The position numbers and the translations under genes were made by a program. Under the pieces are notes generated by a model. It searched no databases and had not been told where the DNA came from. It saw only the letters and a list, made by a program, of their open reading frames with translations. From NCBI GenBank assembly GCA_011620265.1, contig WOZM01000126.1, forward strand, positions 1 through 43,815: a stretch of 43,815 bases of DNA, read 5' to 3'. This DNA comes from Paracoccaceae bacterium. Its GTDB lineage: Bacteria; Pseudomonadota; Alphaproteobacteria; Rhodobacterales; Rhodobacteraceae. How positions within the stretch are numbered: the stretch's first letter is position 1; each line of letters opens with the position of its first letter. Shown one piece after another: positions 31,902-40,563 of the stretch.

Positions 31902-32932
31902 AGCCAGGCTCCATCCTCCCGGCGCTCGCGCGCCACAAGGCCACGATGGAGAAGATGGTTGAGATGCGCAACCGCCTCGACCAGCGCGAGCCCGTATTGC
32001 GCCTCCCCGATCGGCCGTTTGAAAAGCGGCGGGAAGCATTCCGCCGCCACCCGCGGAACCGCCAGATGCGCCTCGAGCCGGGCAAGCGCGCCGGTATGGT
32101 TCTCGATCATCTGATCCAGCCGCAGCGGCAAGCCGGTGAAGGGCAGCTTGTGGCCTGGCAGAACCAGTTGCCCCTCGCGCGCATGGGGCCGGAACCCCTC
32201 GCAACTCTCGATCCAGTCGCGCACCGGATCGGCCGCGGGTTCGGTCGCATAGACCCCGAGATTGGCCGAGATCGAGGGCAGAAGCTGATCGCCGCCGAGG
32301 ACGAGGTCGCCGCCCTCCTCCCAGAAGGTCGCATGTTCCGGCGCATGGCCATGGCCGACGCGCACGATCCAGTCACGCCCGGCCATCCGCAGCCGGTCCC
32401 CCTCGGCGATCCTCGTATAGCCGAGCGGCAGGGGCGCCACGACATCGCGGAAGTTGAACGGGCGCTCCGCCGCACGTCGGTCGAAGAGCCCCCGTTCCAT
32501 CCCCGCGCGGCGCCAGAACTCCAACACCTCCGCCGCCGGCACCGGCTGCTCGTCCAGCACCAGCATCCGCGCGAAGAGCCACGATGTGCGCGTCGTCACC
32601 AGCTCCGCCCCGCGCGCCTGGAACCAGCCGGCAAGGCCGATATGGTCGGGATGGTAGTGCGTGACGACGACGCGGGTCACCGGCTTCCCGGCCAGCGGGC
32701 CCGCCAGTGCCGCCTCCCAAAGCGCCCTTCCCTTCGGGCTGTCGAAGCCGGTATCGACCAGCGTCCAGCCGTCGCCATCGTCGAGCGCATAGACATTGAC
32801 ATGGTCGAGCGCCATCGGCAGCGGCAGGCGCAGCCAGAGCACGCCCTCGGCGATCTCGGTGGCCTCTCCGGGCTCCGGCGGCTCGGCGAAGGGATAGCGG
32901 ATGCCGCCCTCGGCTGTCGGCAGGTTGCTCAT
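31883..32932 (-). CDS. metallo-beta-lactamase-fold hydrolase
   Basis: A 349-residue MBL-fold protein. The zinc signature is THYHPDHIG near residue 92, then GHGHAPEH and GDQLLPSIS as the following ligand regions, with GHKLPF near 260. A helical C-terminal part after about 265 (LRLDQMIENHTGALARLEAH) is like the winged-helix extension of LACTB2- and glyoxalase-II-related hydrolases. The likely activity is thioester or other ester hydrolysis; the acyl-CoA dehydrogenase upstream makes an acyl-thioester substrate attractive but unproven. ATG 32932 overlaps the dehydrogenase stop (ATGA), and the end overlaps the DUF6173 start. Confidence 0.88.
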   Translation of the reverse strand: MSNLPTAEGGIRYPFAEPPEPGEATEIAEGVLWLRLPLPMALDHVNVYALDDGDGWTLVDTGFDSPKGRALWEAALAGPLAGKPVTRVVVTHYHPDHIGLAGWFQARGAELVTTRTSWLFARMLVLDEQPVPAAEVLEFWRRAGMERGLFDRRAAERPFNFRDVVAPLPLGYTRIAEGDRLRMAGRDWIVRVGHGHAPEHATFWEEGGDLVLGGDQLLPSISANLGVYATEPAADPVRDWIESCEGFRPHAREGQLVLPGHKLPFTGLPLRLDQMIENHTGALARLEAHLAVPRVAAECFPPLFKRPIGEAQYGLALVEAVAHLNHLLHRGLVARERREDGAWLWRRTN

Positions 32933-34620
32933 GAGGCCAGCGCCTCGGGCGTCATCGCGAAGATACCCTCGGCCCCTTCGCGCGCCTCTGCGAGATGCGC
33001 GGCGTATTGCGGCAGCAGCCGGCGGATATGCACCCGAGCGAGCGCCGTGCGCGGCCCGTCGCCGCCTTCGGCCATCGCCGCGCGCAGATGGTAATGCGCG
33101 CCGAGGACGCGGGCGAAGGCGCGCAGGTAGGGCACGGCACCGGCGAACCGGTCCTGCATCCCCTGCCCGACCATCCACTCGGTCGTCTCGCGCAAGGTTT
33201 CTGCCGCCGACCAGACATCGCCGGCAAGCTGCGGCAGGGCGGCGCGCGCCGCCTCGGCGCCGGCCTCGATCTCTTCCAGCAGACGAAACGCTGCCTCGCC
33301 GCCATCGGCCATCTTGCGGCCGACGAGGTCCATCGCCTGGATGCCGTTGGTCCCCTCGTAGATCGCGGTCACCCGGACATCGCGGTAGAACTGCGCGATG
33401 CCGGTTTCCTCGACATAGCCCATGCCGCCATGCACCTGCATCGCGGTCTCGGACACCGCGCAGCCGGTATCGGTGCCGTAGGCCTTGGCGATCGGCGTGA
33501 GGAAGGCGGCGCGGGCGCGCCAGTCCTCCTCGCCGGTCGCCGTCGTCATGTCGGTGGCGACGGCGCAGGCGAGTGCGATTGAGCGCGCCGCGAAGACCTC
33601 GGCCTTCATCGTGGCCAGCATCCGGCGCACATCGGCGTGGTCGATGATCCTGCCCATCTGGCTCCGCTCGGCGGCATGGTCGACGGCGGCCTGGCAGGCG
33701 GCTTCGGCGACGCCGATGCCCTGCATCGCCACGCCGAGACGCGCGTTGTTCATCATCGTGAACATCGCCGCCATGCCCTTGTGCTCCTCACCGACGAGCC
33801 AGCCTTTGGCCTTGTCATAATCCATCACGCAGGTGGGCGAACCGTGCAGGCCGAGCTTGTGTTCGAGGCTGACGACATTCACGCCGTTCCGCGCACCCGG
33901 ACTGCCACCCGCATCGGGAATGAACTTCGGCACGAGGAAGAGGCTGATCCCCTTCGTTCCCGACGCCGCGCCCGGCAGGCGGGCGAGGACGAGGTGGCAG
34001 ATATTGCCGGTCACGTCGCTGTCGCCCCAGGAGATGAAGATCTTCTGCCCCGTGACCGCGTAGGTTCCGTCGCCGTTCGGCTCGGCCTTCGTGCGCAGCG
34101 CGCCGACATCGCTTCCGGCCTGCGGCTCGGTCAGGTTCATCGTGCCGGCCCAGTCGCCGGAAATCAGCTTCGGCAGGTATACCGCCTTCAGATCCTCGCT
34201 CGCATGATGGTCGAGCGCCTCGATCTGGCCTTGGGTGAGCAAGGGGTTTAGCTGCAACGCAAGACAGGCCCCCGACATCATGTCGTTGATCGCCATGTTC
34301 AGCACCTGCGGCAGGCCCATGCCGCCATGCTCGACCGGGGCCGAGACGGCGACCCAGCCGCCCTCGGCGATCGCCTTGAACGCCTCGGCGAAACCCGGCG
34401 AGGCGCGGACCACGCCGTTCTCGAGCTTCGCCGGCGTGAGGTCGCCCGCGCGCTGCACCGGGGCCATGACCGTGTCGCAAAGCTTCGCAGCCTCGGTCAG
34501 CACCGCCTCTGCCAGGTCGGGCGTCGCCTCGGCGAAGCGTTCGGTCATGGCGACCGTGCCAAGGGGCACGACATGTTCGAGAATGAAGCGAATGTCGGCA
34601 AGGGGCGCGCGATAGGGCAT
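32929..34620 (-). CDS. acyl-CoA dehydrogenase, long form (DmdC/AidB-like architecture)
   Basis: 563 residues, longer than the usual 380-400. The short N-terminal cap MPYRAPLADIRFILEHV and the C-terminal helical domain (after about 440) are typical of the DmdC-type subgroup, which includes 3-methylmercaptopropionyl-CoA dehydrogenases and many uncharacterised enzymes. The FAD/substrate core shows MNLTEPQAGSDVGALRTKAE, ITG-like VTGQKIFISWGD, and YRDVRVTAIYEGTNGIQAMD, where the Glu of YEGTNG is the usual catalytic base position. The physiological substrate is not determined. ATG 34620 has GGAGGAGAG upstream. It heads the operon with the MBL hydrolase and DUF6173; electrons would go to ETF and ETF-QO. 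Confidence 0.92.
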   Translation of the reverse strand: MPYRAPLADIRFILEHVVPLGTVAMTERFAEATPDLAEAVLTEAAKLCDTVMAPVQRAGDLTPAKLENGVVRASPGFAEAFKAIAEGGWVAVSAPVEHGGMGLPQVLNMAINDMMSGACLALQLNPLLTQGQIEALDHHASEDLKAVYLPKLISGDWAGTMNLTEPQAGSDVGALRTKAEPNGDGTYAVTGQKIFISWGDSDVTGNICHLVLARLPGAASGTKGISLFLVPKFIPDAGGSPGARNGVNVVSLEHKLGLHGSPTCVMDYDKAKGWLVGEEHKGMAAMFTMMNNARLGVAMQGIGVAEAACQAAVDHAAERSQMGRIIDHADVRRMLATMKAEVFAARSIALACAVATDMTTATGEEDWRARAAFLTPIAKAYGTDTGCAVSETAMQVHGGMGYVEETGIAQFYRDVRVTAIYEGTNGIQAMDLVGRKMADGGEAAFRLLEEIEAGAEAARAALPQLAGDVWSAAETLRETTEWMVGQGMQDRFAGAVPYLRAFARVLGAHYHLRAAMAEGGDGPRTALARVHIRRLLPQYAAHLAEAREGAEGIFAMTPEALAS

Positions 34621-34640
34621 GAACTCTCCTCCACGTCGCC

Positions 34641-34669
34641 TTGGCAATCTCCGCCCCGGCGCGTATTCA
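34641..34669 (+). promoter_or_regulatory. candidate promoter of the Sua5 gene
   Basis: TTGGCA (34641-34646), 17-bp spacer, TATTCA (34664-34669), in the 125-bp gap between the divergent acyl-CoA dehydrogenase and Sua5 genes. Confidence 0.5.
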
Positions 34670-34745
34670 CTTAGTCTGGTTGGCAGAATTGCCGCAAGGT
34701 CAGCCCCCTTCAACCCGAACGCTACGTCACGATGCCGGAGGATGT

Positions 34746-35696
34746 GTGACCGAATTGCTGAACGCCACCGAACCGGGCATCGCCCGGGCCACGCAACTCC
34801 TGCAGGAGGGCGCTCTGGTCGCCTTCCCGACCGAGACGGTCTACGGCCTCGGCGGCGACGCGCGTTCGGACATCGCGGTCGCGCGGATCTTCGCGGCGAA
34901 GGGGCGGCCGCGCTTCAATCCGCTGATCGTTCATGTGGCCGATCTCGATTCGGCGCGCGCGGTCGCGGTCTTCGACGACCGGGCCGAGCGGGTGGCCTCG
35001 GCCTTCTGGCCGGGGCCGCTGACGCTCGTCCTGCCGCTCCGGCCCTCGGCCCGGCTTTCGCCGCTCGTCACCGCCGACCTGCCCTCTGTCGCGGTCCGGG
35101 TGCCGGCGCATCCGGTGGCGCAGGCGCTGCTTCGCGCCTTCGGCGGGCCGCTCGCCGCACCCTCGGCCAATCCCTCCGGAAAGGTCAGCCCGACGCGGGC
35201 GGAGCATGTGATGGCGGGGCTTTCGGGGCGGATCGCGGCGGTGGTCGATGGCGGCGCCTGCGCGGTCGGGGTCGAATCGACCATCCTCGGCCTCACCGAC
35301 GGCCCGGCCCTGCTGCGCCCCGGCGGCATCCCGGCCGAGGCGCTGGAGGAGTGTCTCGGCCAGCGGCTGGAGACCGGCGGCGACGCGGGGCGCCCGAACG
35401 CGCCCGGACAACTCGCCTCGCATTACGCGCCCGCCGCGCCGGTGCGGCGCGATGTCGCCGCGCCCGGGCCCGGCGCCTTCTGGCTCGGCTTCGGACCCGA
35501 GGCGCTCGCGGCCGATCTCAATCTTTCGCCCACGGGCGATCTGGTGGAGGCGGCTGCCAATCTCTTTCACTATCTCCGCGAGGCCGATGCGCGGGCGACC
35601 GGCCCGATCTGCGTCTCGCCGATCCCCGACCGGGGCCTTGGCCGCGCCATCAACGACCGCCTCCGCCGCGCCGCCGCACCGCGGCCGCCGGCCTGA
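34746..35696 (+). CDS. L-threonylcarbamoyladenylate synthase, Sua5 form
   Basis: A 316-residue protein with both domains of Sua5: the YrdC fold (about 1-200) and the smaller C-terminal Sua5 domain. It makes threonylcarbamoyl-AMP from threonine, bicarbonate and ATP for t6A37 modification of tRNAs. Visible motifs are FPTETVYGLGGDA, KGRPRFNPLIVHV and APSANPSGKVSPT. The interdomain linker includes APGQLASHYAP, typical of Sua5. The start is GTG 34746 (MTELLNATEPG) with GGAGG four bases upstream; the frame is open further back without conserved sequence. It converges on yqgE 25 bp further. Confidence 0.94.
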   Translation: MTELLNATEPGIARATQLLQEGALVAFPTETVYGLGGDARSDIAVARIFAAKGRPRFNPLIVHVADLDSARAVAVFDDRAERVASAFWPGPLTLVLPLRPSARLSPLVTADLPSVAVRVPAHPVAQALLRAFGGPLAAPSANPSGKVSPTRAEHVMAGLSGRIAAVVDGGACAVGVESTILGLTDGPALLRPGGIPAEALEECLGQRLETGGDAGRPNAPGQLASHYAPAAPVRRDVAAPGPGAFWLGFGPEALAADLNLSPTGDLVEAAANLFHYLREADARATGPICVSPIPDRGLGRAINDRLRRAAAPRPPA

Positions 35697-35721
35697 CCCG
35701 GACCGTTGTGAGGCCCCAGCC

Positions 35722-36276
35722 TCAGGCCCGTCCCGCCGCTGCCGAGAGGGTCAGGGGATCGACCCCGAGCGTCTTCAGCGCGCGGCTCCATTTCCGCTCG
35801 TTCTGGTCGGAGAAGACCAGATCCGGCGCGGCGTCGCAGGTGAGCCAGCCGTTGCGGAGGATTTCCTCCTCGAGCTGCCCCGGCCCCCAGCCGGCATAGC
35901 CGAGTGCCAGGAGCGAGGATTGCGGCCCCCGCCCCTCGGAGATCGCCTCGAGGATGTCGATCGTCGCGGTCATCCCGAAGCGGTCATCCACCTTCAGCGT
36001 TGTCCCCGCCCCGCCATAATCGGCCGAATGCAGCACGAAGCCGCGCGAATGCTCGACCGGCCCGCCGAAATGCACCCGGATCTCCTGCGAGCGGTCGGTC
36101 TTGGCGATGCCGAGCTGGTCCTGAAGCTGGTCGAACGAGAGATCCGGCGCCGGCTTGTTGACGATCAGGCCCATCGCCCCGTCGTCCGAATGGGCACAGA
36201 GGAAGACGACGCTGTGATCGAAGCGGGGATCGCCCATGCCTGGCATCGCGATCAGAAGTTTTCCACTGAGGTTCAT
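35722..36276 (-). CDS. YqgE/AlgH family protein (UPF0301)
   Basis: A 184-residue protein starting [20 protein letters not shown] and continuing [20 protein letters not shown], the hallmark of UPF0301. [17 protein letters not shown] and [15 protein letters not shown] further on are also characteristic. Structures of relatives show a compact alpha/beta fold, but the molecular function is not established; the AlgH name comes from a Pseudomonas alginate phenotype. ATG 36276 has GAGGAGG upstream. It is divergent from the DsbD-like gene with 127 bp between starts. Confidence 0.93.
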   Translation of the reverse strand: MNLSGKLLIAMPGMGDPRFDHSVVFLCAHSDDGAMGLIVNKPAPDLSFDQLQDQLGIAKTDRSQEIRVHFGGPVEHSRGFVLHSADYGGAGTTLKVDDRFGMTATIDILEAISEGRGPQSSLLALGYAGWGPGQLEEEILRNGWLTCDAAPDLVFSDQNERKWSRALKTLGVDPLTLSAAAGRA

Positions 36277-36403
36277 GGCCGCGCCTCCTCGTTCAAAGAT
36301 CGGCCGTGACGGCGGGAGGTGCAAGGGCCGGGTGCGACAAAACTCTTCGTGAGTGGCACGGTTGTGACTTCCATTCGGCGGCGGACCGCCTAGTTTGACC
36401 GGA

Positions 36404-37222
36404 ATGAAAGCCCGAACCTCCAGATCCGCCCTGATCGGCATCATCGTCGCCCTGAGCGCGGCCGCCCCTGCCACGGCGCAGGGCCTGCCCTCCGACATCC
36501 TCCACGCGACGTTGCTCGAAGGCTGGCGGACCGAAAGCGGAACGCAGATGGCGGCGCTTCGGCTCGATCTCGCGCCGGGCTGGAAGACTTACTGGCGCGC
36601 GCCGGGCGAGGGCGGCATCCCGCCGCGCTTCGACTGGAGCGGGTCCGACAACATCGGCGGCGTCGCCTTCCACTGGCCGATGCCCGAAGTCTTCGACATC
36701 AACGGGATGCGCACCATCGGCTACCGCCACGAACTGGTCCTGCCGATCGAGATCCGCCCCGCCGACGCGAGCCGGCCGGTCTCGGTCAGCGCCCGGATCG
36801 ACCTCGGTGTCTGCGAGGAGATCTGTGTGCCGGTGACAGTCGACATCGCCGCCGATCTCGGCCAGACGGCGCGCCCCGACCCGGTGATCCTCGCCTCGCT
36901 CGACCGGATGCCGGAAGCGGGGCCGAAGGCCGGGCTGTCGGCGTCCCGCTGCACGGCCGAACCGATCCGCGACGGGCTGAGGCTGACCTCGCTCCTGACG
37001 CTGCCGCAGGTCGGGCCGGACGAATTCGCGGTCGTCGAACTCGCGGATCAGAGCGTCTGGGTGTCGCAGGCCGACACGCGCCGGGCCGGCGGCGACCTCC
37101 GCGCCACGGCCGATCTCGTGCCCGCGAACGCGAAACCCTTCGCGCTCGACCGCTCCTCGGTCCGGATCACGATCTTCGGCGGCTCGGGCCGGGTGGTCGA
37201 GGTTCAGGGCTGCGCCGGCTGA
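36404..37222 (+). CDS. periplasmic protein with DsbD N-terminal-like domain
   Basis: 272 residues: signal peptide (about 1-27, ending PATAQG), then the immunoglobulin-like DsbD alpha domain. [20 protein letters not shown] is the usual opening, and [10 protein letters not shown] near 138 carries the Cys pair in the same position as the redox-active or structural pair of this domain. There is no membrane-spanning DsbD beta domain, so the protein is a stand-alone form, as often found in Rhodobacteraceae. It may relay thiol reduction in the periplasm; its partner is unknown. ATG 36404 was chosen over TTG 36395; only a weak ribosome-binding site precedes it. The end overlaps the convergent RND gene by 19 bp. 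Confidence 0.85.
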   Translation: MKARTSRSALIGIIVALSAAAPATAQGLPSDILHATLLEGWRTESGTQMAALRLDLAPGWKTYWRAPGEGGIPPRFDWSGSDNIGGVAFHWPMPEVFDINGMRTIGYRHELVLPIEIRPADASRPVSVSARIDLGVCEEICVPVTVDIAADLGQTARPDPVILASLDRMPEAGPKAGLSASRCTAEPIRDGLRLTSLLTLPQVGPDEFAVVELADQSVWVSQADTRRAGGDLRATADLVPANAKPFALDRSSVRITIFGGSGRVVEVQGCAG

Positions 37223-40200
37223 GACCGCGCCTTCCGCGCGACCACGGCCGCCACCCCCCAGATCGCCAGAAGCAGGACCGCCGCGCCGAGGGCGAACCGG
37301 CCGAGCGCTGCGCCAAGCCCCTCGCCCGACATGAGCGCGGGGCCGAGCAGGACGGCGAAGAGCACCACAAGCGCCAATGCGGCGCCGCCGATCAGCGGCC
37401 GCAGGCGGCCCCGCCGCGCCGCCCGCCGGAACGCGGCGAGCCGCCGGGCCACATCGGTCTGCACCACCAGAAGCACCGGCACCACCAGAAGCACGAGCAC
37501 CATGCCGAAGCCGAGCCCGTAACACAGCGTGACCACCGTCGGCTTCAGGAACTGCGCCTGCCGCGAGCTTTCGTAGAGCAGCGGCGCGAGGCCGAGGACC
37601 GTCGTCGCCGTGGTCAGCATCACCGGCCTGAGCCGGTCGGCGACCGCATCGACGATGGCCGGGATCAGCGCGCGCCGGGCGGAATAGTCGTCCACGGTGC
37701 TGATCAGCACGATGGCGTCGTTGATGATGATCCCCGACATGCCGATCAGCCCGACGACCGAGAACATCGACATGGGCAGATCCCAGACCGCATGGCCGTG
37801 GAGCGCGCCGACGAGGCCGAAGGGGATGACCGCCATCACCACCAACGGCCGCGTCCAACTCGAGAAGATCCAGGCGAGCACCGCGTAGATGCCGGCCAGC
37901 GCCGCCATCAGCCCGATCAGCGCGTCGCTGAGGAACGTGTCCTCCTGCTCGCTGAGGCCGGCGAGGTGATAGCCGACGCCAAAGTCCTCGGCGATCCGGG
38001 GCAGGATATCGCGGTCGAGCGCATCGAGGATCGCGGTCGCCCGGTCGGGGTCGTCCTCGGCGATATCGCCGGTGACCGAGACGACGCGCAACCCGTTCTC
38101 GCGCCGGATCGTCGAGAAGCCGCTGCGCGACGTGACCGTGACGATATCCGACAGGGGCACATAGCCGCCCGAGGCCGTGCGCATCAGCATCCGGTCGAGG
38201 AAATCGGCGGTCAGATTCGAGGCGGGCAACTCCACCCTTACATCCACCGTCCGGCGGCCGTCCGGGAAGCTCGCGGCCTTGATGCCGCTGAGCCGCGCCC
38301 GAAGCTCGCGGCCGAGCGCCTCGACCGTGAAGCCGAGCGCGCGGCCCTGCGGCGTGAGATCGAGGATCAGTTCGTCCTTGTCGTAGGGCAGGCTGTCCTC
38401 CAGCGCCGAGACTTCCGGGAAGGGCGCCAGCGCGCGTTTCAGCGCCTCGGCCGCGGCCTTCAGCGTCGCCGCCTCGGCGCCCGAAAACTGCACGTCGAGG
38501 GTTTCGCCGGCAGGACCGTGCCGCCAGCCCCGGAATGACAACTCTTCGAGGAAGGGATGGTTGGGCGCGGCTTCCTGCAAGGCCGTCACGAATTCGGAAC
38601 TGGACCAGGGTCTGAGATCGGGATCGGTAAGCTCGATCGAGATCGCGCCGAGCAGGTCGCCGTCCTTGCCCTCGGCGCTCGCCAGCGGCCGGTAGGCGTT
38701 CGCGCCGACCTCGGTGAGCACGTAGGACAGCGGCTCCACCCCGTAGTCGTCACGGAACCGCGCCGCGACCTCCTCGGCGGCCGCCTGAAGTCCTTTCATC
38801 ACCTCGACCGTGTCGTCGCGGGTCGCCCCCGCGAGCATGGTGAAGTTGCTGGTGATGGAGGGCTGCTCGGGCGAATTGAAGAACCGCCACTGCACGTCGC
38901 CGCGAATGAAAAGTCCGGCCTCGTAGGCGAGAAGCGCCAGCACGCCGGCCAGAACCGGATAGCGCGCGGTGATCACCCAGCCGGTCAGCGGCCGCACCAG
39001 CCGGTCGCGCACCCAGCCGAGGCCGCGGTTCATCACCCGGCTCGGCGCGTCGTACCAGCGCCCGCGTCCGGCCTTCGACAGCGCATGGGCCATGTGGTTG
39101 GGCAGGATCAGGAAGCATTCGAGAAGCGAGGCGGCGAGGACAACCGTCACGGTGAAGGGGATGTCCTGGATGAGATCGCCGAACCGCCCGGTGATCGCCG
39201 TCAGCCCGAGAAAGGCGATGATCGTGGTGATGGTTGACGAAAAGACCGGCGCCGCCATGTGCTGCACCGCCGTCTCGGCCGCCGTGAACGGGGATTCGCC
39301 GAGCTTGCGGACGCGGAAATCGGTGTGCTCGCCGACCACGATCGCATCGTCGACGACGATGCCGAGCGTCAGGATCAGCGCGAAGAGCGAGATCATGTTG
39401 AGGGTGAGGCCGAAGGCATGCATCAGCGCGACGGCCGCGAGCATCGCGACCGGGATTCCGGCCGCCACCCAGAACGCGGTGCGCGCGTTGAGGAAGAGGA
39501 AGAGCAGCGCCAGGACAAGCCCGAGCCCCATCGCGCCGTTGGCGAGCAGGATGTCGAGCCGGGCGGCGATATCCTCCGACCGGACCCGGATCATGTCGAT
39601 GGAGACGCCCGCCGGCAGGGTCCGGCGCATCTCGTCGGCGACCGCCTCGACCTGGCGCTGGATGGCGATGGCGTCGCCGTCGGCCGAGCGGTCGGCGCGC
39701 AGCGCGATGGCGGGGTTGTCGCCGACGAAGTAGGCGTGTTCCCCGATCCCGCCGCTGTCGGATATGCGGGCCACGTCGCCGAGCGTCAGCGAGGTGCCGT
39801 CGGGCTCGGACCTGAGGACGATCCGCGCCAGCGCGGCGGGGCTGCGCCGTTCGCTTCCGGTCCTGAGCCGGGCCGATCCGTCGGCGATGTCGCCTGCCGG
39901 ATCGGCCTCGGTCTCCGCCGCGACGCGGTCGGCGATGTCGCCCAGCGTCAGATCGTGGCGCATGAGTTCGAGCATCGAGACTTCGATGACGATTTCGGAC
40001 GGCGTCAGCCCCTCGATCGTCGCGCGGGTGACGCCGGCCTGGAACAGCCGGGCAAGGAATTCGTCGGCGATCCGCACAAGCTGATCGGGGGCGACGGGCC
40101 CGGTGATGATCATGTCGGTCACCCGGTCTCGCCAGGCGCGGCGGACCACGTCGGGGAGTTCGGCGTCCGCGGGCAGGTTCGTCACGGCGGCGACGGCGGC

Positions 40201-40560
40201 CTCGACCTCGTCCACCGCCCGGCCGATATCCCATCCCGGCTCGAAATCGAGCGAGATGTTCGCCCGGCCCTCGCGCGCGGTCGATGTCGTGGTCTCGACC
40301 CCTTCGACGGCGATCAGGCCGGGTTCGAGAAGCTGGACGATGCTGCCGTCGACATCGTCTGCCCCCGCCCCTTCCCATTCCACCGAGACGTTGATCTCCT
40401 GCATCACCACGTCGGGGAAATACTGCGCCCGCATCCGTGGCAGCGCGGCGAGGCCCGCCGCAATGAAGAGCACGAGGACGAGGTTGGCCGCCGTCGCATG
40501 GCGGGTGAAGTAGGAAAGGATCCCCCCCGCCGCCGCCAAGCGGTCGTGCCGTCCCGCCAT
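37204..40560 (-). CDS. RND-family efflux permease (AcrB/AcrD/AcrF superfamily)
   Basis: 1118 residues with the RND plan: one N-terminal membrane helix (about 22-42), a large periplasmic porter/docking region, six helices (about 340-550), a second periplasmic region and five or six more helices ending in an extra Leu/Val/Ala-rich pair (about 1040-1105). The proton-relay Asp pair is in TLGIVVDDAIVVGEH in the fourth helix. Substrates cannot be deduced; the sequence fits the diverged AcrB-like pumps common in alphaproteobacteria, not the heavy-metal group. It starts 3 bp after the adaptor stop, so the two form an operon. No outer-membrane TolC-type gene is adjacent. Confidence 0.92.
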   Translation of the reverse strand: MAGRHDRLAAAGGILSYFTRHATAANLVLVLFIAAGLAALPRMRAQYFPDVVMQEINVSVEWEGAGADDVDGSIVQLLEPGLIAVEGVETTTSTAREGRANISLDFEPGWDIGRAVDEVEAAVAAVTNLPADAELPDVVRRAWRDRVTDMIITGPVAPDQLVRIADEFLARLFQAGVTRATIEGLTPSEIVIEVSMLELMRHDLTLGDIADRVAAETEADPAGDIADGSARLRTGSERRSPAALARIVLRSEPDGTSLTLGDVARISDSGGIGEHAYFVGDNPAIALRADRSADGDAIAIQRQVEAVADEMRRTLPAGVSIDMIRVRSEDIAARLDILLANGAMGLGLVLALLFLFLNARTAFWVAAGIPVAMLAAVALMHAFGLTLNMISLFALILTLGIVVDDAIVVGEHTDFRVRKLGESPFTAAETAVQHMAAPVFSSTITTIIAFLGLTAITGRFGDLIQDIPFTVTVVLAASLLECFLILPNHMAHALSKAGRGRWYDAPSRVMNRGLGWVRDRLVRPLTGWVITARYPVLAGVLALLAYEAGLFIRGDVQWRFFNSPEQPSITSNFTMLAGATRDDTVEVMKGLQAAAEEVAARFRDDYGVEPLSYVLTEVGANAYRPLASAEGKDGDLLGAISIELTDPDLRPWSSSEFVTALQEAAPNHPFLEELSFRGWRHGPAGETLDVQFSGAEAATLKAAAEALKRALAPFPEVSALEDSLPYDKDELILDLTPQGRALGFTVEALGRELRARLSGIKAASFPDGRRTVDVRVELPASNLTADFLDRMLMRTASGGYVPLSDIVTVTSRSGFSTIRRENGLRVVSVTGDIAEDDPDRATAILDALDRDILPRIAEDFGVGYHLAGLSEQEDTFLSDALIGLMAALAGIYAVLAWIFSSWTRPLVVMAVIPFGLVGALHGHAVWDLPMSMFSVVGLIGMSGIIINDAIVLISTVDDYSARRALIPAIVDAVADRLRPVMLTTATTVLGLAPLLYESSRQAQFLKPTVVTLCYGLGFGMVLVLLVVPVLLVVQTDVARRLAAFRRAARRGRLRPLIGGAALALVVLFAVLLGPALMSGEGLGAALGRFALGAAVLLLAIWGVAAVVARKARSQPAQP

Positions 40561-40563
40561 CTG

